60,770 bases of DNA from Acidobacteriota bacterium (GTDB taxonomy: Bacteria; Acidobacteriota; Vicinamibacteria; Vicinamibacterales; CAVVIG01). The notes beneath the pieces are model-generated. The model ran no database searches. It was not told where the DNA came from and saw only the letters and a program-made list of their open reading frames with translations. The position numbers were made by a program, and so were the translations under genes. The stretch lies in assembly GCA_018268955.1 (NCBI GenBank), contig JAFDVO010000012.1, positions 1 through 60,770 on the forward strand. The letters run 5' to 3'. This document shows, in pieces, positions 17,078 to 27,300 of the stretch (position 1 is the stretch's first letter; each line of letters starts with the position of its first letter).

Positions 17078-19212
17078 GCGCAAGAGCGCCGCTCGAAGTC
17101 TGGGGCGGCCTGGAGTGCACCATCAACCGTGTCGGCGACCAGTTCATCGATCAGCTCGAGCGGGTGCGGGCGTATGCGCTCGACGGTCTGATCGATCTGG
17201 TCGCATCGACCGGTGTGCGGCGGGTGCGGTGGCCCGTCCTCTGGGAGCGCGTGGCGCCGACAGGCCTCGCGCGCGCGGATTGGTCCTGGAGCGACCGGAC
17301 CCTGCGTGAGCTGCGTGAACGGGGCATCGACCCGATCGTCGGGCTGGTGCACCACGGCAGCGGGCCGCGAGACACGAACCTGCTCGATCCGGCCTTTCCC
17401 TCGCGCTTCGCCGAGTATGCGCGCGCGTGCGCCGAGCGGTATCCGGACGTGCGCGCGTTCACCCCCGTCAACGAACCGCTGACGACGGCGCGGTTCTCCG
17501 CCCTGTACGGCCATTGGTATCCGCATCGTCGCGACGATCGCTCGTTCATCGCAGCGCTCGTCATCCAGACGCGCGCGACCATTCTGGCGATGCACGCCAT
17601 CAGGAGCGTGACGCCCGACGCGCAACTGGTGCAGACCGAAGATGCGGCGCACACGGCATCGACCTTCCCGCTGGACCGTCAGGCGTCCTTCGAGCGGCAT
17701 CGTCGGTGGCTCAGTCTCGACCTCCTGAGCGGGCGCGTGGATGCCGCGCACCCGCTGTGGGCCTATCTGGCGACACACGGATTCACTCGATCTGACGCCG
17801 AATGGTTCCGAGCCCACGCGCTGCCGCCTGACATCATTGGCCTCAACTACTACGTCACCAGCGACCGGTACCTCGACCATCGGTTGCATCTCTACAATCC
17901 CGCGTCCCACGGAGGCAACGGCAGCGAGCGGTACGCCGATGTCGAAGCGGCCCGCGCGGACGGTGCCGCGATCCGGGGCCATCGCCACGTGCTGCTGGAA
18001 GCGTGGGAGCGGTATCGCACGCCGGTGGCCATCACCGAAACGCACCTCGGCTGCACGCGCGAAGAGCAGCTGCGCTGGCTCCGCGATGCCTGGGAGGGGG
18101 CGGAGCAGGCCAGGGCGGCCGGCGCGGACGTGCGTGCCGTCACGGTGTGGGCGCTCCTCGGGTCCACCGACTGGGACTCGCTTGTGACGCGCACGGCGGG
18201 CCACTACGAACCGGGGCCGTTCGACCTCCGCGGCGGAGCACCGCGGCCCACGGCCCTTGCTGCCGCTGCCGCGTCGCTCGCGGTGAGCGGCCGGATGAGC
18301 CACCCCGCCGCCGAGGGGCACGGGTGGTGGACGCGGCACGCGCCGGCGGTCCAGGGGCGTCGACCGCTCCTCGTACTCGGTGCGACTGGAACGCTGGGCC
18401 GCGCATTCACGCACGCGTGCGGCACGCGCGGGCTGGCGTGCCGGTCCCTCACTCGCCAGGACCTCGACATCCTGGACGCTGACGCAATCGCCGACGTGCT
18501 CGAACGAGAGAAACCCTGGGGCGTGATCAACGCGACCGGCTACGTGAGAGTGGACGATGCGGAGCGGGAGCAGCGGGCGTGTCGACTGGTCAATGCCGTC
18601 GCGCCCGCCATCCTGGCGATGGCCTGCCGCAGGCGTGGCGTTCGCCTCGCGACCTTCTCGTCGGACTTGGTGTTCGACGGCACGCAGGCGCGGCCGTACT
18701 TCGAAAGCGACGGCGTGGCGCCGCTCAACACGTACGGGCGCAGCAAGGTGGAAGGGGAGCGGCGTGTGCTCGCGCTGAACCCGCAGGCGCTCGTGGTGCG
18801 AACCAGCGCGTTCTTTGGTCCCTGGGATCACGCCAACTTCGTGACCCAGGCGCTGGACCAGCTGGAAGCGCATCGTCCGTTCCGCGCGCTGAGCGACCTG
18901 ACGGTCTCACCGACCTACGTGCCTGACCTTGTGGACATGACGCTCGACCTGCTGATCGACGATGCGGCCGGCGTGTGGCACCTCGCGAACCGTGGTGCCG
19001 TGACCTGGTTCGAACTGGCGCAGCTCGCGGCGAACCGGGCCGGGCTGGAGGTCGATACGCTCGGCGCCTCCTGCTGCGACGCCGAGCAGCTGCCCGCCGT
19101 TCGTCCGAAGTACTCGGTGCTTGGCACGGCGCGCGGAGCCCTCCTGCCCACGCTTGACGATGCGCTCGACCGGTACCTGGCCGCGCGCGCACGTGCCGGA
19201 ACGGCAGCCTAG
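17074..19212 (+). CDS. fusion: GH1-like glycosidase plus RmlD-like dTDP-4-dehydrorhamnose reductase
   Basis: A 712-residue two-domain protein. Residues 8-400 resemble family 1 glycoside hydrolases: acid/base E134 in FTPVNEPLT and probable nucleophile E322 in VAITETHLG, where the usual TENG is changed. Residues 430-705 are an extended short-chain reductase of the RmlD type: NAD(P) loop GATGTLG at 436-442, catalytic SSD at 529-531 and YGRSK with Y554 and K558. It overlaps the glf stop by four bases and so belongs to the sugar operon. A fused glycosidase and nucleotide-sugar reductase suggests coupled handling of a deoxyhexose-containing glycan. That both sites are active is inference. Confidence 0.85.
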   Translation: MSARAPLEVWGGLECTINRVGDQFIDQLERVRAYALDGLIDLVASTGVRRVRWPVLWERVAPTGLARADWSWSDRTLRELRERGIDPIVGLVHHGSGPRDTNLLDPAFPSRFAEYARACAERYPDVRAFTPVNEPLTTARFSALYGHWYPHRRDDRSFIAALVIQTRATILAMHAIRSVTPDAQLVQTEDAAHTASTFPLDRQASFERHRRWLSLDLLSGRVDAAHPLWAYLATHGFTRSDAEWFRAHALPPDIIGLNYYVTSDRYLDHRLHLYNPASHGGNGSERYADVEAARADGAAIRGHRHVLLEAWERYRTPVAITETHLGCTREEQLRWLRDAWEGAEQARAAGADVRAVTVWALLGSTDWDSLVTRTAGHYEPGPFDLRGGAPRPTALAAAAASLAVSGRMSHPAAEGHGWWTRHAPAVQGRRPLLVLGATGTLGRAFTHACGTRGLACRSLTRQDLDILDADAIADVLEREKPWGVINATGYVRVDDAEREQRACRLVNAVAPAILAMACRRRGVRLATFSSDLVFDGTQARPYFESDGVAPLNTYGRSKVEGERRVLALNPQALVVRTSAFFGPWDHANFVTQALDQLEAHRPFRALSDLTVSPTYVPDLVDMTLDLLIDDAAGVWHLANRGAVTWFELAQLAANRAGLEVDTLGASCCDAEQLPAVRPKYSVLGTARGALLPTLDDALDRYLAARARAGTAA

Positions 19213-19355
19213 CCCTTCAGGTACTTCTCGGGCTCCGCGTCGAACTTGCGCTTGCAGCCGGGCGCGCAGAAGTAATAGGTCTTGCCGTTGTACTCGCTCG
19301 TGCCGGCGTTCTTCTTCTCGTCGACCTGCATCTTGCACACGGGATCGATGGCCAT
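19209..19355 (-). CDS. 48-residue YHS/TRASH-domain metal-binding protein
   Basis: A small gene encoding only a YHS domain. It begins MAIDPVCKMQVDE and contains YYFCAPGCKRKF, so the metal-binding cysteines C7, C30 and C34 are present. The start is an ATG with ACAGGAGA seven bases upstream. It lies downstream of, and on the same strand as, the copper P-type ATPase, whose own N-terminus is a paralogous YHS domain. A role as a soluble copper or heavy-metal carrier or sensor is plausible. Its TAG stop shares the tetranucleotide CTAG with the stop of the convergent GH1-RmlD gene. Confidence 0.85.
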   Translation of the reverse strand: MAIDPVCKMQVDEKKNAGTSEYNGKTYYFCAPGCKRKFDAEPEKYLKG

Positions 19356-19440
19356 GCTCGTCTCCTGTGAATGGCGGTGTTCGTTCGGGCCGCGTCCACT
19401 GACACGCCCATTATGAATCGTCCGTCGGCGCGTGGGACCA

Positions 19441-19519
19441 CGGCGGGGCTGAAGCCCCGCCGCTACGACCGGGCAGGATCAACCGCTACGATCGAGCTGA
19501 AGCCCCGCCGCTACGATCG
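19441..19519. repeat. dispersed palindromic element, copies 2 and 3
   Basis: A full copy at 19441-19468 has arms CGGCGGGGCT and AGCCCCGCCG around GA, followed by CTACGA. It is the exact reverse complement of the element at 2397-2424. A truncated copy at about 19494-19519 keeps only the right arm plus CTACGATCG. CGCTACGA recurs once more between them. The cluster fills the gap between the YHS gene and the ATPase stop. Confidence 0.8.
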
Positions 19520-19524
19520 CGGCG

Positions 19525-21822
19525 CTAGAGCTGGGTGCGCCTGAGCCGCAGCGCGTTGGTGATGACGGACACCGAGCTGAACGTCATCGCCGCACTCGCC
19601 CAGATTGGACTGATCACCGTTCCGGTGAAGGGGTAGAGCAGGCCGGCGGCGACGGGGACGCCGATGGCGTTGTAGACGAATGCGAGGAACAGGTTCTGCC
19701 GGATGTTCCGCATCGTCGCCCGTGACAGTCGTCGTGCGCGGACAATGCCACGGAGGTCCCCCTTCACCAGGGTGATGCCAGCGCTCTGGATGGCGACGTC
19801 GGTCCCCGTGCCCATCGCGATGCCGACCGCAGCCTCGGCCAGTGCGGGCGCATCGTTGATGCCGTCGCCCGCCATGGCGACGACCTTGCCCTGCCGCTGC
19901 AGCTGCTGGACGGCGGCCAGCTTGCCCGTGGGCAGTACTTCGGCCCAGACGTCGTCCAGGCCGAGCCGGGTGGCCACCGCGCGCGCGGTGACCGTGTTGT
20001 CGCCGGTCAGCATCACGATCTTCAACCCTTCGGCGTGTAGCGCCGCAATCGCCTCGGGTGTCGTCTGCTTCACCGGGTCGACGACGCCGAGCAGGCCGAC
20101 CACACGGTTCAGCCGCGCCAAGTACATGACGGTGTAACCCTCGAGCCGCAGCGCGTCGGCATCCGCCGCGACGATGTCCACCGGCGCGCTCACGTGCGCC
20201 ATCATGGCGGCGTTTCCGATTGCGTAGTGGACGTCGTCGATTTCGGCTTCGATGCCGTGGCCGGGCAGCGCATGGAAGGCGCTGACCCGGGCGAGCGCGA
20301 TCTGGCGCGTCCGGGCGGTTGCCAGGATGGCGTTGGCGAGCGGGTGTTCGCTCGCCTGTTCCAGTGAGGCCGCTATGCGGAGCACGTCGTCTTCGTGCAG
20401 GCCGGCGAACGGCCGGATCACTTCGAGGGCTGGGCGGCCTTCAGTCAGCGTGCCGGTCTTGTCCACGACGATCGTGTCCACCTGCTCGAGCCGTTCGAGC
20501 GCTTCGGCCTGGCGGACGAGGACACCGGCGGTCGCGCCACGACCGGTACCGACCATGATCGCCATCGGCGTCGCAAGGCCCAGCGCGCACGGGCAGGCGA
20601 TGATCAGCACCGCAACCCCTGCCACGAGCGCGTGGGCGAGCCGTGGATCCGGGCCGGCAGCAAGCCATGTCACGAAGGCGACGATCGCGACGAACACGAC
20701 CGCGGGCACGAAGTATCCGGAGATGCGATCCGCCAGGCGCTGGATCGGCGCCCGGCTCCGTTGCGCCTCGCTGACCATCTGCACGATCTGCGCGAGCAGC
20801 GTTTCGCGCCCCACGCGATCTGCGCGGAAGACGATGGTACCGGTGCCGTTGATCGTGCCGCCGGTGACTCGCGCACCGGGCCCCTTCTCGACCGGCATCG
20901 GCTCGCCGGTCACCATGCTCTCGTCAATGGCGCTCCCCCCGGTGACGACGACGCCGTCGACTGGCACCTTCTCGCCGGGCCGCACGCGACACAGGTCGCC
21001 GACGCGCACCTGATCCAGCGGGATGTCCACCTCGTCGTCGTCCCTGACGACGCGCGCCATTTTCGGCGCCAGGCCGAGGAGCTGGCGGATGGCCGAACTC
21101 GTCTGGTCGCGGGCCCGCAGTTCCAGGACCTGCCCGAGGAGCACGAGGACGGTGATGACGGCGGCCGTGTCGAAGTAGGTCTCAATCGCGCCGTGTTCGC
21201 GCATCGACTCGGGGAAGAGCCCTGGTGCCAGCGTGCCGACGACGCTGAAGAGGAATGCTGCGCCGGTGCCGATGGCGATCAGCGTGAACATGTTGGGGCT
21301 GCGGTTGACGAACGACGCCCACGCGCGCTCGAAGAACGGCCGCCCGGCCCAGAAGACGACAGGGGTCGAGAACAGCAGGCCGATCCAGTTGATGAGCGAG
21401 CCCCAGCGCATCATCAGCGACCCGCCGGTCAGCATGTCGCCCATGGTCAGGGCAAACACGGGGAAGGCGAGGGCGGCTGCGAGCCAGAAGCGGCGCGTCA
21501 TATCGACGAGTTCGGGATTGGGTCCGCTCTCGAGCGTGACGACCTTCGGCTCGAGCGCCATCCCGCAGACGGGGCAGGCGCCAGGGCCGTCGCTGATCAC
21601 CTCCGGGTCCATCGGGCAGATGTATTGGACCTTCTCGCCCTCGCCGACCTCTGGCGGAGGAGGCACGTACGCCTCGTCGCCGAGGTACTGGTCCGGGTGC
21701 TCACGGAAGCGTTCGAGGCAGACCTCGGCGCAGAAGTAGTAGGTGACCCCCTCGTGCACGTGCGTGCCGACGGAGTCCTCTTCCTCGATTTCCATCTTGC
21801 AGACAGGGTCTACGTGCGTCAT
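19525..21822 (-). CDS. copper-type P1B ATPase with N-terminal YHS and metal-binding domains
   Basis: A 765-residue heavy-metal P-type ATPase that exports soft metals across the inner membrane. The N-terminal YHS domain (residues 1-48, C8, C31, C35) is followed by a heavy-metal-binding motif YICPMDPE...CPVCGM (residues 68-90) instead of the usual HMA GMTCxxC. The core has TGE (305-307), the transmembrane CPC site (410-412) and the phosphorylation site DKTGTLT with D454, then MLTGDN and [10 protein letters not shown]. The CPC motif fits Cu+ or Ag+ transport; polarity and metal are inferred. The ATG at 21822 is chosen because homology begins there. A cupredoxin and a YHS protein lie nearby. Confidence 0.93.
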   Translation of the reverse strand: MTHVDPVCKMEIEEEDSVGTHVHEGVTYYFCAEVCLERFREHPDQYLGDEAYVPPPPEVGEGEKVQYICPMDPEVISDGPGACPVCGMALEPKVVTLESGPNPELVDMTRRFWLAAALAFPVFALTMGDMLTGGSLMMRWGSLINWIGLLFSTPVVFWAGRPFFERAWASFVNRSPNMFTLIAIGTGAAFLFSVVGTLAPGLFPESMREHGAIETYFDTAAVITVLVLLGQVLELRARDQTSSAIRQLLGLAPKMARVVRDDDEVDIPLDQVRVGDLCRVRPGEKVPVDGVVVTGGSAIDESMVTGEPMPVEKGPGARVTGGTINGTGTIVFRADRVGRETLLAQIVQMVSEAQRSRAPIQRLADRISGYFVPAVVFVAIVAFVTWLAAGPDPRLAHALVAGVAVLIIACPCALGLATPMAIMVGTGRGATAGVLVRQAEALERLEQVDTIVVDKTGTLTEGRPALEVIRPFAGLHEDDVLRIAASLEQASEHPLANAILATARTRQIALARVSAFHALPGHGIEAEIDDVHYAIGNAAMMAHVSAPVDIVAADADALRLEGYTVMYLARLNRVVGLLGVVDPVKQTTPEAIAALHAEGLKIVMLTGDNTVTARAVATRLGLDDVWAEVLPTGKLAAVQQLQRQGKVVAMAGDGINDAPALAEAAVGIAMGTGTDVAIQSAGITLVKGDLRGIVRARRLSRATMRNIRQNLFLAFVYNAIGVPVAAGLLYPFTGTVISPIWASAAMTFSSVSVITNALRLRRTQL

Positions 21823-21893
21823 GGGCGTGATCTCATGATCGCACGGGCCTACTGCCGTCCACGCGGTCGAGGTAGGTTTTGCGCATCTGTTGA

Positions 21894-21899
21894 TATAGT
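21894..21899 (+). promoter_or_regulatory. extended -10 promoter for the histidine kinase
   Basis: TATAGT preceded by TGA gives an extended -10 (TGnTATAGT), about 68 bases before the kinase ATG. No clear -35 is visible, as expected for extended -10 promoters. Confidence 0.45.
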
Positions 21900-21967
21900 C
21901 CGCCCCAGCGTGCTCGTGAGAGTCCGCCGAAGTCCCCCCGAGATCATCATGAGTCACCGGCACCCCC

Positions 21968-23482
21968 ATGTCGCGCGTCATGCGCGTGCGCGGTAGGCAA
22001 CCGATGCGGCGCACCGGGCTGTGGCCCATCGTGACGGCCCTGGGCACGATCCTCGCGCTGGGGTTGTTCGTCGCTATCGCGCAGCAGAACGTGGGCGAGA
22101 TGCGCGCGCTGCGCGACCAGAGTGTCGAGGTCGAACGGACGCTCGAAATCCAGCGGGTGCTGGATGCCATCCGTATCGCTGAGTCCGAGGCGGACTCGAG
22201 CGCGCGCGCCTACGTGCTCACCGGCCGGAAGGTGTTCCTCGAGCAGATGCGCGCGCAGCACGGCACGGCCAGCATCCGCCTCATGCGCCTCGACGAACTC
22301 CTCCGCGACAATGCCGCCCAGCAGGAGCGCCTGCAGCGCCTGCGTGGGGCCATCGAGGCCAGGCGCACGCGGCTCGATCAGGTGATCGTCGTGCGTGAGA
22401 GCGGCACGCTCGAGGCTGCGGTCGACGAGGCACGCGCGAGCGGGTCGACCTCCGCCTCGAATGAGGTACGGGATGTCATCGCGCAGATGGAGGGCGAGGA
22501 GGCGCGCATCCTCTCCCAGCGACGGTCGCAGGCCGACGTGCTCTATCGTCGCGCCGTCGGTGGACGGGTCGGCAGCAGCGTGGTCAGCGCCGTCCTCCTG
22601 CTCGTCGTGGTCGCGATTGCGGGCCTGCACGCGCGGGCGAAGGCGCGTCGGGAGTCAGCACTGCTCGCGAGCGAGCAGCGGGCGTTGCAGGCCGCGGCCC
22701 GCGAGCAGGAAGCCCGGTCGGAAGCGGAGGCGGCCAATCGTGAAAAGGATCAGTTCCTGGCAGTGCTTTCACACGAACTGCGCACGCCCCTCAATGCGGT
22801 CCTCGGCTGGACGCAGATCCTGCAGACGACCCGTGCCGACGGCGTCAGGCTGGTGAAGGCGCTCGCAGCGATCCGCCGGAATGCCGAGGCGCAGCAGCGG
22901 CTTGTGGAGGACCTCCTGGATGTGTCGCGCATCATCGCCGGCAAGCTGGCGGTCGAGCGGGCACCGTTCGATCTGCGCGCCGCGATCGGCGCGGCCGTGG
23001 ATGCCGTGAGGCCCGCCGCGGTCTCGAAGGATCTCGACCTCCAGGTGCGGATGGATGCCACGCCGCGAACGCTCGGCGACGCGGGCCGCATGCAGCAGGT
23101 GGCCACGAACCTGCTCACGAACGCCGTGAAGTTCAGCGAACCGGGCGGCACGGTCGTCGTCCGGCTCGAGCACCTTGGCGACGCCGCACTCCTGGAGGTG
23201 AGGGACGGGGGCGCGGGCATTCCAGCCGACCTTCTGCCGCACGTGTTCGATCGGTTCCGCCAGGGCGACAGCAGCACGACACGCGCACACGGCGGGCTCG
23301 GCCTCGGCCTCGCCATCGCCCGGCACATCGTCGAGGCGCACGGCGGCCGCGTGTCGGTGCACAGCGACGGACCCGGCAAGGGCGCCACGTTCCGCGTGCG
23401 CATCCCGTACGTGGCGCCTCCCACGGCCGTCGTTCCGGCCACGCACGCCGGCGCCAGCTCGGGGCTCAGCGTTCAGCATTGA
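21968..23482 (+). CDS. CHASE3-type membrane sensor histidine kinase
   Basis: A 504-residue kinase. One membrane helix (about 19-38) is followed by a periplasmic CHASE3-like helical sensor (about 40-195: [15 protein letters not shown]), a second helix (about 201-222), a short coiled coil, and HisKA with phospho-acceptor H269 in [14 protein letters not shown]. The HATPase domain has N ([10 protein letters not shown]), G1 ([10 protein letters not shown]) and G2 ([20 protein letters not shown]) boxes. No response regulator is adjacent; the closest receiver protein is at 28731. Its position between the copper ATPase and a cupredoxin hints at metal or redox sensing, but CHASE3 ligands are generally unknown. 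Confidence 0.9.
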   Translation: MSRVMRVRGRQPMRRTGLWPIVTALGTILALGLFVAIAQQNVGEMRALRDQSVEVERTLEIQRVLDAIRIAESEADSSARAYVLTGRKVFLEQMRAQHGTASIRLMRLDELLRDNAAQQERLQRLRGAIEARRTRLDQVIVVRESGTLEAAVDEARASGSTSASNEVRDVIAQMEGEEARILSQRRSQADVLYRRAVGGRVGSSVVSAVLLLVVVAIAGLHARAKARRESALLASEQRALQAAAREQEARSEAEAANREKDQFLAVLSHELRTPLNAVLGWTQILQTTRADGVRLVKALAAIRRNAEAQQRLVEDLLDVSRIIAGKLAVERAPFDLRAAIGAAVDAVRPAAVSKDLDLQVRMDATPRTLGDAGRMQQVATNLLTNAVKFSEPGGTVVVRLEHLGDAALLEVRDGGAGIPADLLPHVFDRFRQGDSSTTRAHGGLGLGLAIARHIVEAHGGRVSVHSDGPGKGATFRVRIPYVAPPTAVVPATHAGASSGLSVQH

Positions 23483-23503
23483 CATGGGTACGCTGCGCTC
23501 AAT

Positions 23504-23552
23504 CCTCCAACCTCCAACCTCCAACCTCCAACCTCTGGCCTCGGACCTCAGG
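23504..23552. repeat. 7-bp short tandem repeat (CCTCCAA type)
   Basis: Four exact CCTCCAA units followed by CCTCTGG, CCTCGGA and CCTCAGG, all in period 7. It lies in the 150-bp gap downstream of the histidine kinase. The same CCTCCAA unit recurs at 36565-36592. Confidence 0.85.
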
Positions 23553-23612
23553 CACGGTAGTTCGGCCTCCCATCGCTGACCACCCCCGCGTCCGCCTGCC
23601 CGAACGATGAAA

Positions 23613-23635
23613 CACGGTACAATCGACGTACCGTG
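23613..23635 (+). promoter_or_regulatory. inverted repeat and -10 at the cupredoxin start codon
   Basis: Perfect 8-bp inverted repeat CACGGTAC / GTACCGTG with a 7-base spacer. The right arm ends with the GTG start codon. A TACAAT -10 (23618-23623) overlaps the left arm and would place the transcript start about 3 bases before the GTG. The layout suits an operator that blocks both promoter and start. Confidence 0.45.
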
Positions 23636-24319
23636 ATTATTCGTTTGAATTCACAGCGTCAAGCCCGGGTGGGCTTCGGACTCGCCCTCATCGTCGTTGC
23701 CGGCACCCTTGCGGTCGGCTGTTCCAATGCGTCGCCCAAGGCGCCCGACTCGACGTCCGGCGGAGCCTCCGCAGGCGCTGCCGCGGTCGCGGACAGCGGC
23801 ATCCAGACGGTGACCGGACGTGCGCCAGCGGCACAGGGCGAGTATCCCTCGATTGTCGTCCTCGAGCCGATTGGCGCAGGCGCCCTGCCTCCGCAGGCGG
23901 CGCCGCCGGTCATGGATCAGCAGCAGCAGACGTTCATTCCGAACATCCTGCTGGTGCGCACCGGTCAGCCGGTCGACTTCCAGAACCACGACGAAGTGCT
24001 CCACAACGTCCGCGTCAAGAACGACGAGACCAAGGAGTCCGCGTTCAACGTGGCCATCCCGACGGGCGAGAAGTACACGCACACGTTCCAGAAGGATGGC
24101 TTCTACGACGTCGGTTGCGACATCCATCCCGCCATGTCCGCGCAGATCCTTGCCTCGTCATCGCCGTGGGCGGTGACGGCGGACCCGTCGGGCGCCTTCA
24201 CGTTTGCCGGCGTGCCGAACGGCCCCTATAAGGCGATTGCGTACGCGGGCGCGCAGAAGATCGAGAAGGACGTGAACATCGCGGCCGGCTCGACGACGAT
24301 CGATCTCACGGCGCCGTAG
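23633..24319 (+). CDS. cupredoxin-domain lipoprotein
   Basis: A 228-residue exported lipoprotein: signal sequence with lipobox LAVGC (C30), a low-complexity linker, and a cupredoxin fold with candidate type-1 copper ligands H124 (DEVLHNV), C162, H165 and M168 (DVGCDIHPAMS). The C-terminal part (PSGAFTFAGVPNGPYKAIAYA) resembles the carboxypeptidase regulatory-like fold that often follows such domains. Possible roles are periplasmic electron transfer or copper binding. The start is a GTG, embedded in an inverted repeat with a -10 immediately upstream, so the mRNA may be almost leaderless. It lies near the copper ATPase and kinase. Confidence 0.85.
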   Translation: MIIRLNSQRQARVGFGLALIVVAGTLAVGCSNASPKAPDSTSGGASAGAAAVADSGIQTVTGRAPAAQGEYPSIVVLEPIGAGALPPQAAPPVMDQQQQTFIPNILLVRTGQPVDFQNHDEVLHNVRVKNDETKESAFNVAIPTGEKYTHTFQKDGFYDVGCDIHPAMSAQILASSSPWAVTADPSGAFTFAGVPNGPYKAIAYAGAQKIEKDVNIAAGSTTIDLTAP

Positions 24320-24377
24320 TGATCGAACGACGGGCGGTCACGACGGCACGGGACGATGCGGACGACCCTCCCGTTCG

Positions 24378-27300
24378 TCAGAAGCTGAAGAAGAGCAGGA
24401 GATCGATGCCCGCGCGCTCCACGCGGCGGAACGGCGAGCGCACCGATAGCGAGCTCGCGTCCGAGAAGGTCGCGCGGATGCGCAGGATGCGGGACAGGTA
24501 GTACTCGATCGTGGCCTCGTCGTAGTCCGATTCGCCGAACTGCCGGCTGAAGCGCGCGACCAGTCCGGGGGCGATCTCGTTGCCGACGGTCACGCGCGGT
24601 CCGCCACGGATATCCGCACCAGGTTCGATCTCGAGCGTGTCGATGCCGAGCGTGCGTTCGAGCGCCGTCATCATTGGCGCCGCGATGAAGCCGGCGGCGA
24701 GCGTGCCGGCGCGGACCGCGAGCTGTTGCTGCTGCAGCGCGGACAGCTCGTTCATCGAGGTGTTGAAGACGATGAGCGACAGGATGTCCGACTGATCGAG
24801 CGGCGGCGTGCTTGCCAGCCGCAGCTCCGGCTCCCGGAGTGGCCCCACGATCGACACGCGGGTCTCCACCCCTGAGATGATCCGGTTGACGGTGATGTAC
24901 AGCTCCGGATTCAGGTCCCCACGGAAGTTGATCGAGCTCGAGGGGTTGAGGTCGAACCGTCGACCCTGGAACGCATAGGTGCCGACCAGCGAGTCGAAGG
25001 AGCCGTTCACGTACATCGGCTGCGCCGGGTCCTTGTAGAGCGACAGGTCGCCGAAGGCGCGCACGTTGATGTTGCCGAGGCCCAACGGCGTGCCCGGCGT
25101 GATCTGGACGTTGTCGCCGGTCATGCGCAGGGTGCCCGGCACGTGCAGCTCCAGGTCCATTCCCATGCGCTCCCAGGGGTTCAGCGCGACGATCGGGTCG
25201 ATGTCCGCTGGAGCCGACGCGGCCTGCGTCGAATAGGGCTGGAACAGCGTGCGGTCCAGGATGCGGTCGACGTTCAGCGCGCCACCGGTGACGGTCAGCC
25301 TGCCGGTCAGGCGTGGTGATTCGAATTCGCCGGACAGGTTCAGCCGGGCGTCGATGTCCACGCGCCCGTACTCGTTGCGAAGGACCTGGAAGCTCCTGGC
25401 GTTCACCGCAACCTGGAGATCGCCTACCCGCAGTTCGTGGGTACCCAGGCTGCCGGTCACTTCGAGGGGATTCCCTTCTTCGTCCTCCACCCGCAGCGAG
25501 TCCACCGAGACGCGGTCGCTGGCGAGTTGCAGTGCGAGGCGTCCGTTCCGATAGCGTGCGCCCGAGGCGACGACGTCGAAGGAGGCGTTCGCGAGGTCCA
25601 CGCGCCCGGAGAAGTGCGGATCCGACGTCGTGCCGATGACCGTCACGTCGAGCCGCATCTGCCCGTTGACGTTCTTGACCACGTCCGTGACCCCCTCGAG
25701 CAGGGTCAGGCTGACGTCGCTCGATTTCACCGCCAGGTGCATCGGCTCCGGGGGCGCACCGCGAGTGAACACGCTGGCCGGTACCGCGCCGGCTGCCGTG
25801 AACCACACGCCGGGTGCCTGGTCGAGCCGCACGTCGACCTGATACACACCGCCCGTGTAGTCGGCGTGTCCCGCGAACGATTGGTACGCAAGCCGACGGA
25901 TGCGGCCGTCGGTGATCGCGAAATCGACGGCGACGGTCGGGTGCTCCCGGGTGCCGCCCACGATTGCGGTCGCCTCGAGGATCCCGCCATACCGCGCGGC
26001 GCTCTGTTCGTCGGGCAGCAGCGACGCGAGTTGGACGCCGTCGGCCGCCACCCGCAGCCTCCCGGCCCCATCGTCGCTCCACGTGCCGGAGACGGTGAGG
26101 TGCTGCGCGCCGTCCGGCGCGACCAGGTCGATGCCGTCGACGCGCACGCCCGCAGTGGTCCAGCCGATGACCGGCGCCGTACCGCCGGCCAGCCGCCACG
26201 CGTTCCGACCGAAGGCGAGGCCGAGGGTCTGGAACTGCGCCGTCTGGGCCGCGACATCGAGCGTCAGTTCGCTCTGTGCCGAGACGGCGACTCCGCTGCG
26301 CAGCGTGCCGCCGAGCGATGCGATGACCCGGCCTGCGTCGTACCGGACGTCGGCCGATGCTTCGGGCAGGGCCTGGCCGGCCGCGGTCACGTCCGCGAGC
26401 GACGTGGTGAGCGTGCCGGTCGCTTGTGAGGGGGCGTCCGACGGAATGACAACGTCGTACGTGGCGGTGCCAGACCGGGCGGTGATGCCTGCCGCGGACA
26501 CCTGCGCGAGCGTGCCGCTCCCGGTGAATCGCATCCGATCGAGCGGACCGGTCAGTCGACCAGTGGTCACGACCCGCCCGGCGTACCCGGCGCCAATGAC
26601 CGTCTCGAGCCGCGAGAGGTCGGCCCGCGTGATCCGGTAGTCCAGGGCAGAACTCCGCTCGCCATCCAGTTCCAGCGCACCGGACGCCTCGAGGTCGGCG
26701 CCGGGGCCTGTCAGCGACAAGGCATCGATCCGCAGCGTGCCCTGGTCCAACGAGGCCTCCACGCGCCCACGGGTGACGTCGATCGTGCGTACCACCGAGT
26801 CGTGGACATCGAGGACGGCGCTGACGCTGTAGTCGTTCAGGAGGGGAGACCGCACGAGCAGATCGCGGACGGTCGCCCGGCCCTGGCCGCGGCCGGTCAA
26901 CCGGGCGCGATAGAGCGGGTCGGCCATGGGAATCGCGGGGTCAATGGACAGGAGATCCCCGTCGTATGTGCCTTCGAGAGAGCCGTCCGCGATGTGGACA
27001 CTCACGTCGGCATTCGTGAGGCGCCCGCCGAACAGCGTGGCCTCGTCGAGGCGCCCGCCCCCATTGAGTGTCATGGTGGCGAGCTCAGAGCCACGACCGT
27101 CGACGCGGAACTGCCCCCGCACCGTGCCCGCGTATCGCGGCTCGGTCATCCAGGCAATCTGGAGGTCGCGTCCGAACCGTGCGAGGTCCACGTTCGAGAG
27201 TGGGCCCTCCCCCGCGTAGTGGAACGGCACCACGTGTGTGTCGATGGCTCCCGTGGCGCCCGCACCGAGCGTCGCGCCAAGGAAGACCGAGTCACCGAAC

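Noticed and set aside
19356..19524. Insertion sequence remnant around the palindromic elements
   Set aside because: No transposase fragment, no target duplication and no terminal repeats beyond the palindromes themselves.
21823..22170. Longer N-terminus of the copper ATPase
   Set aside because: It would run into the divergent kinase gene; the YHS domain begins right after the ATG at 21822.
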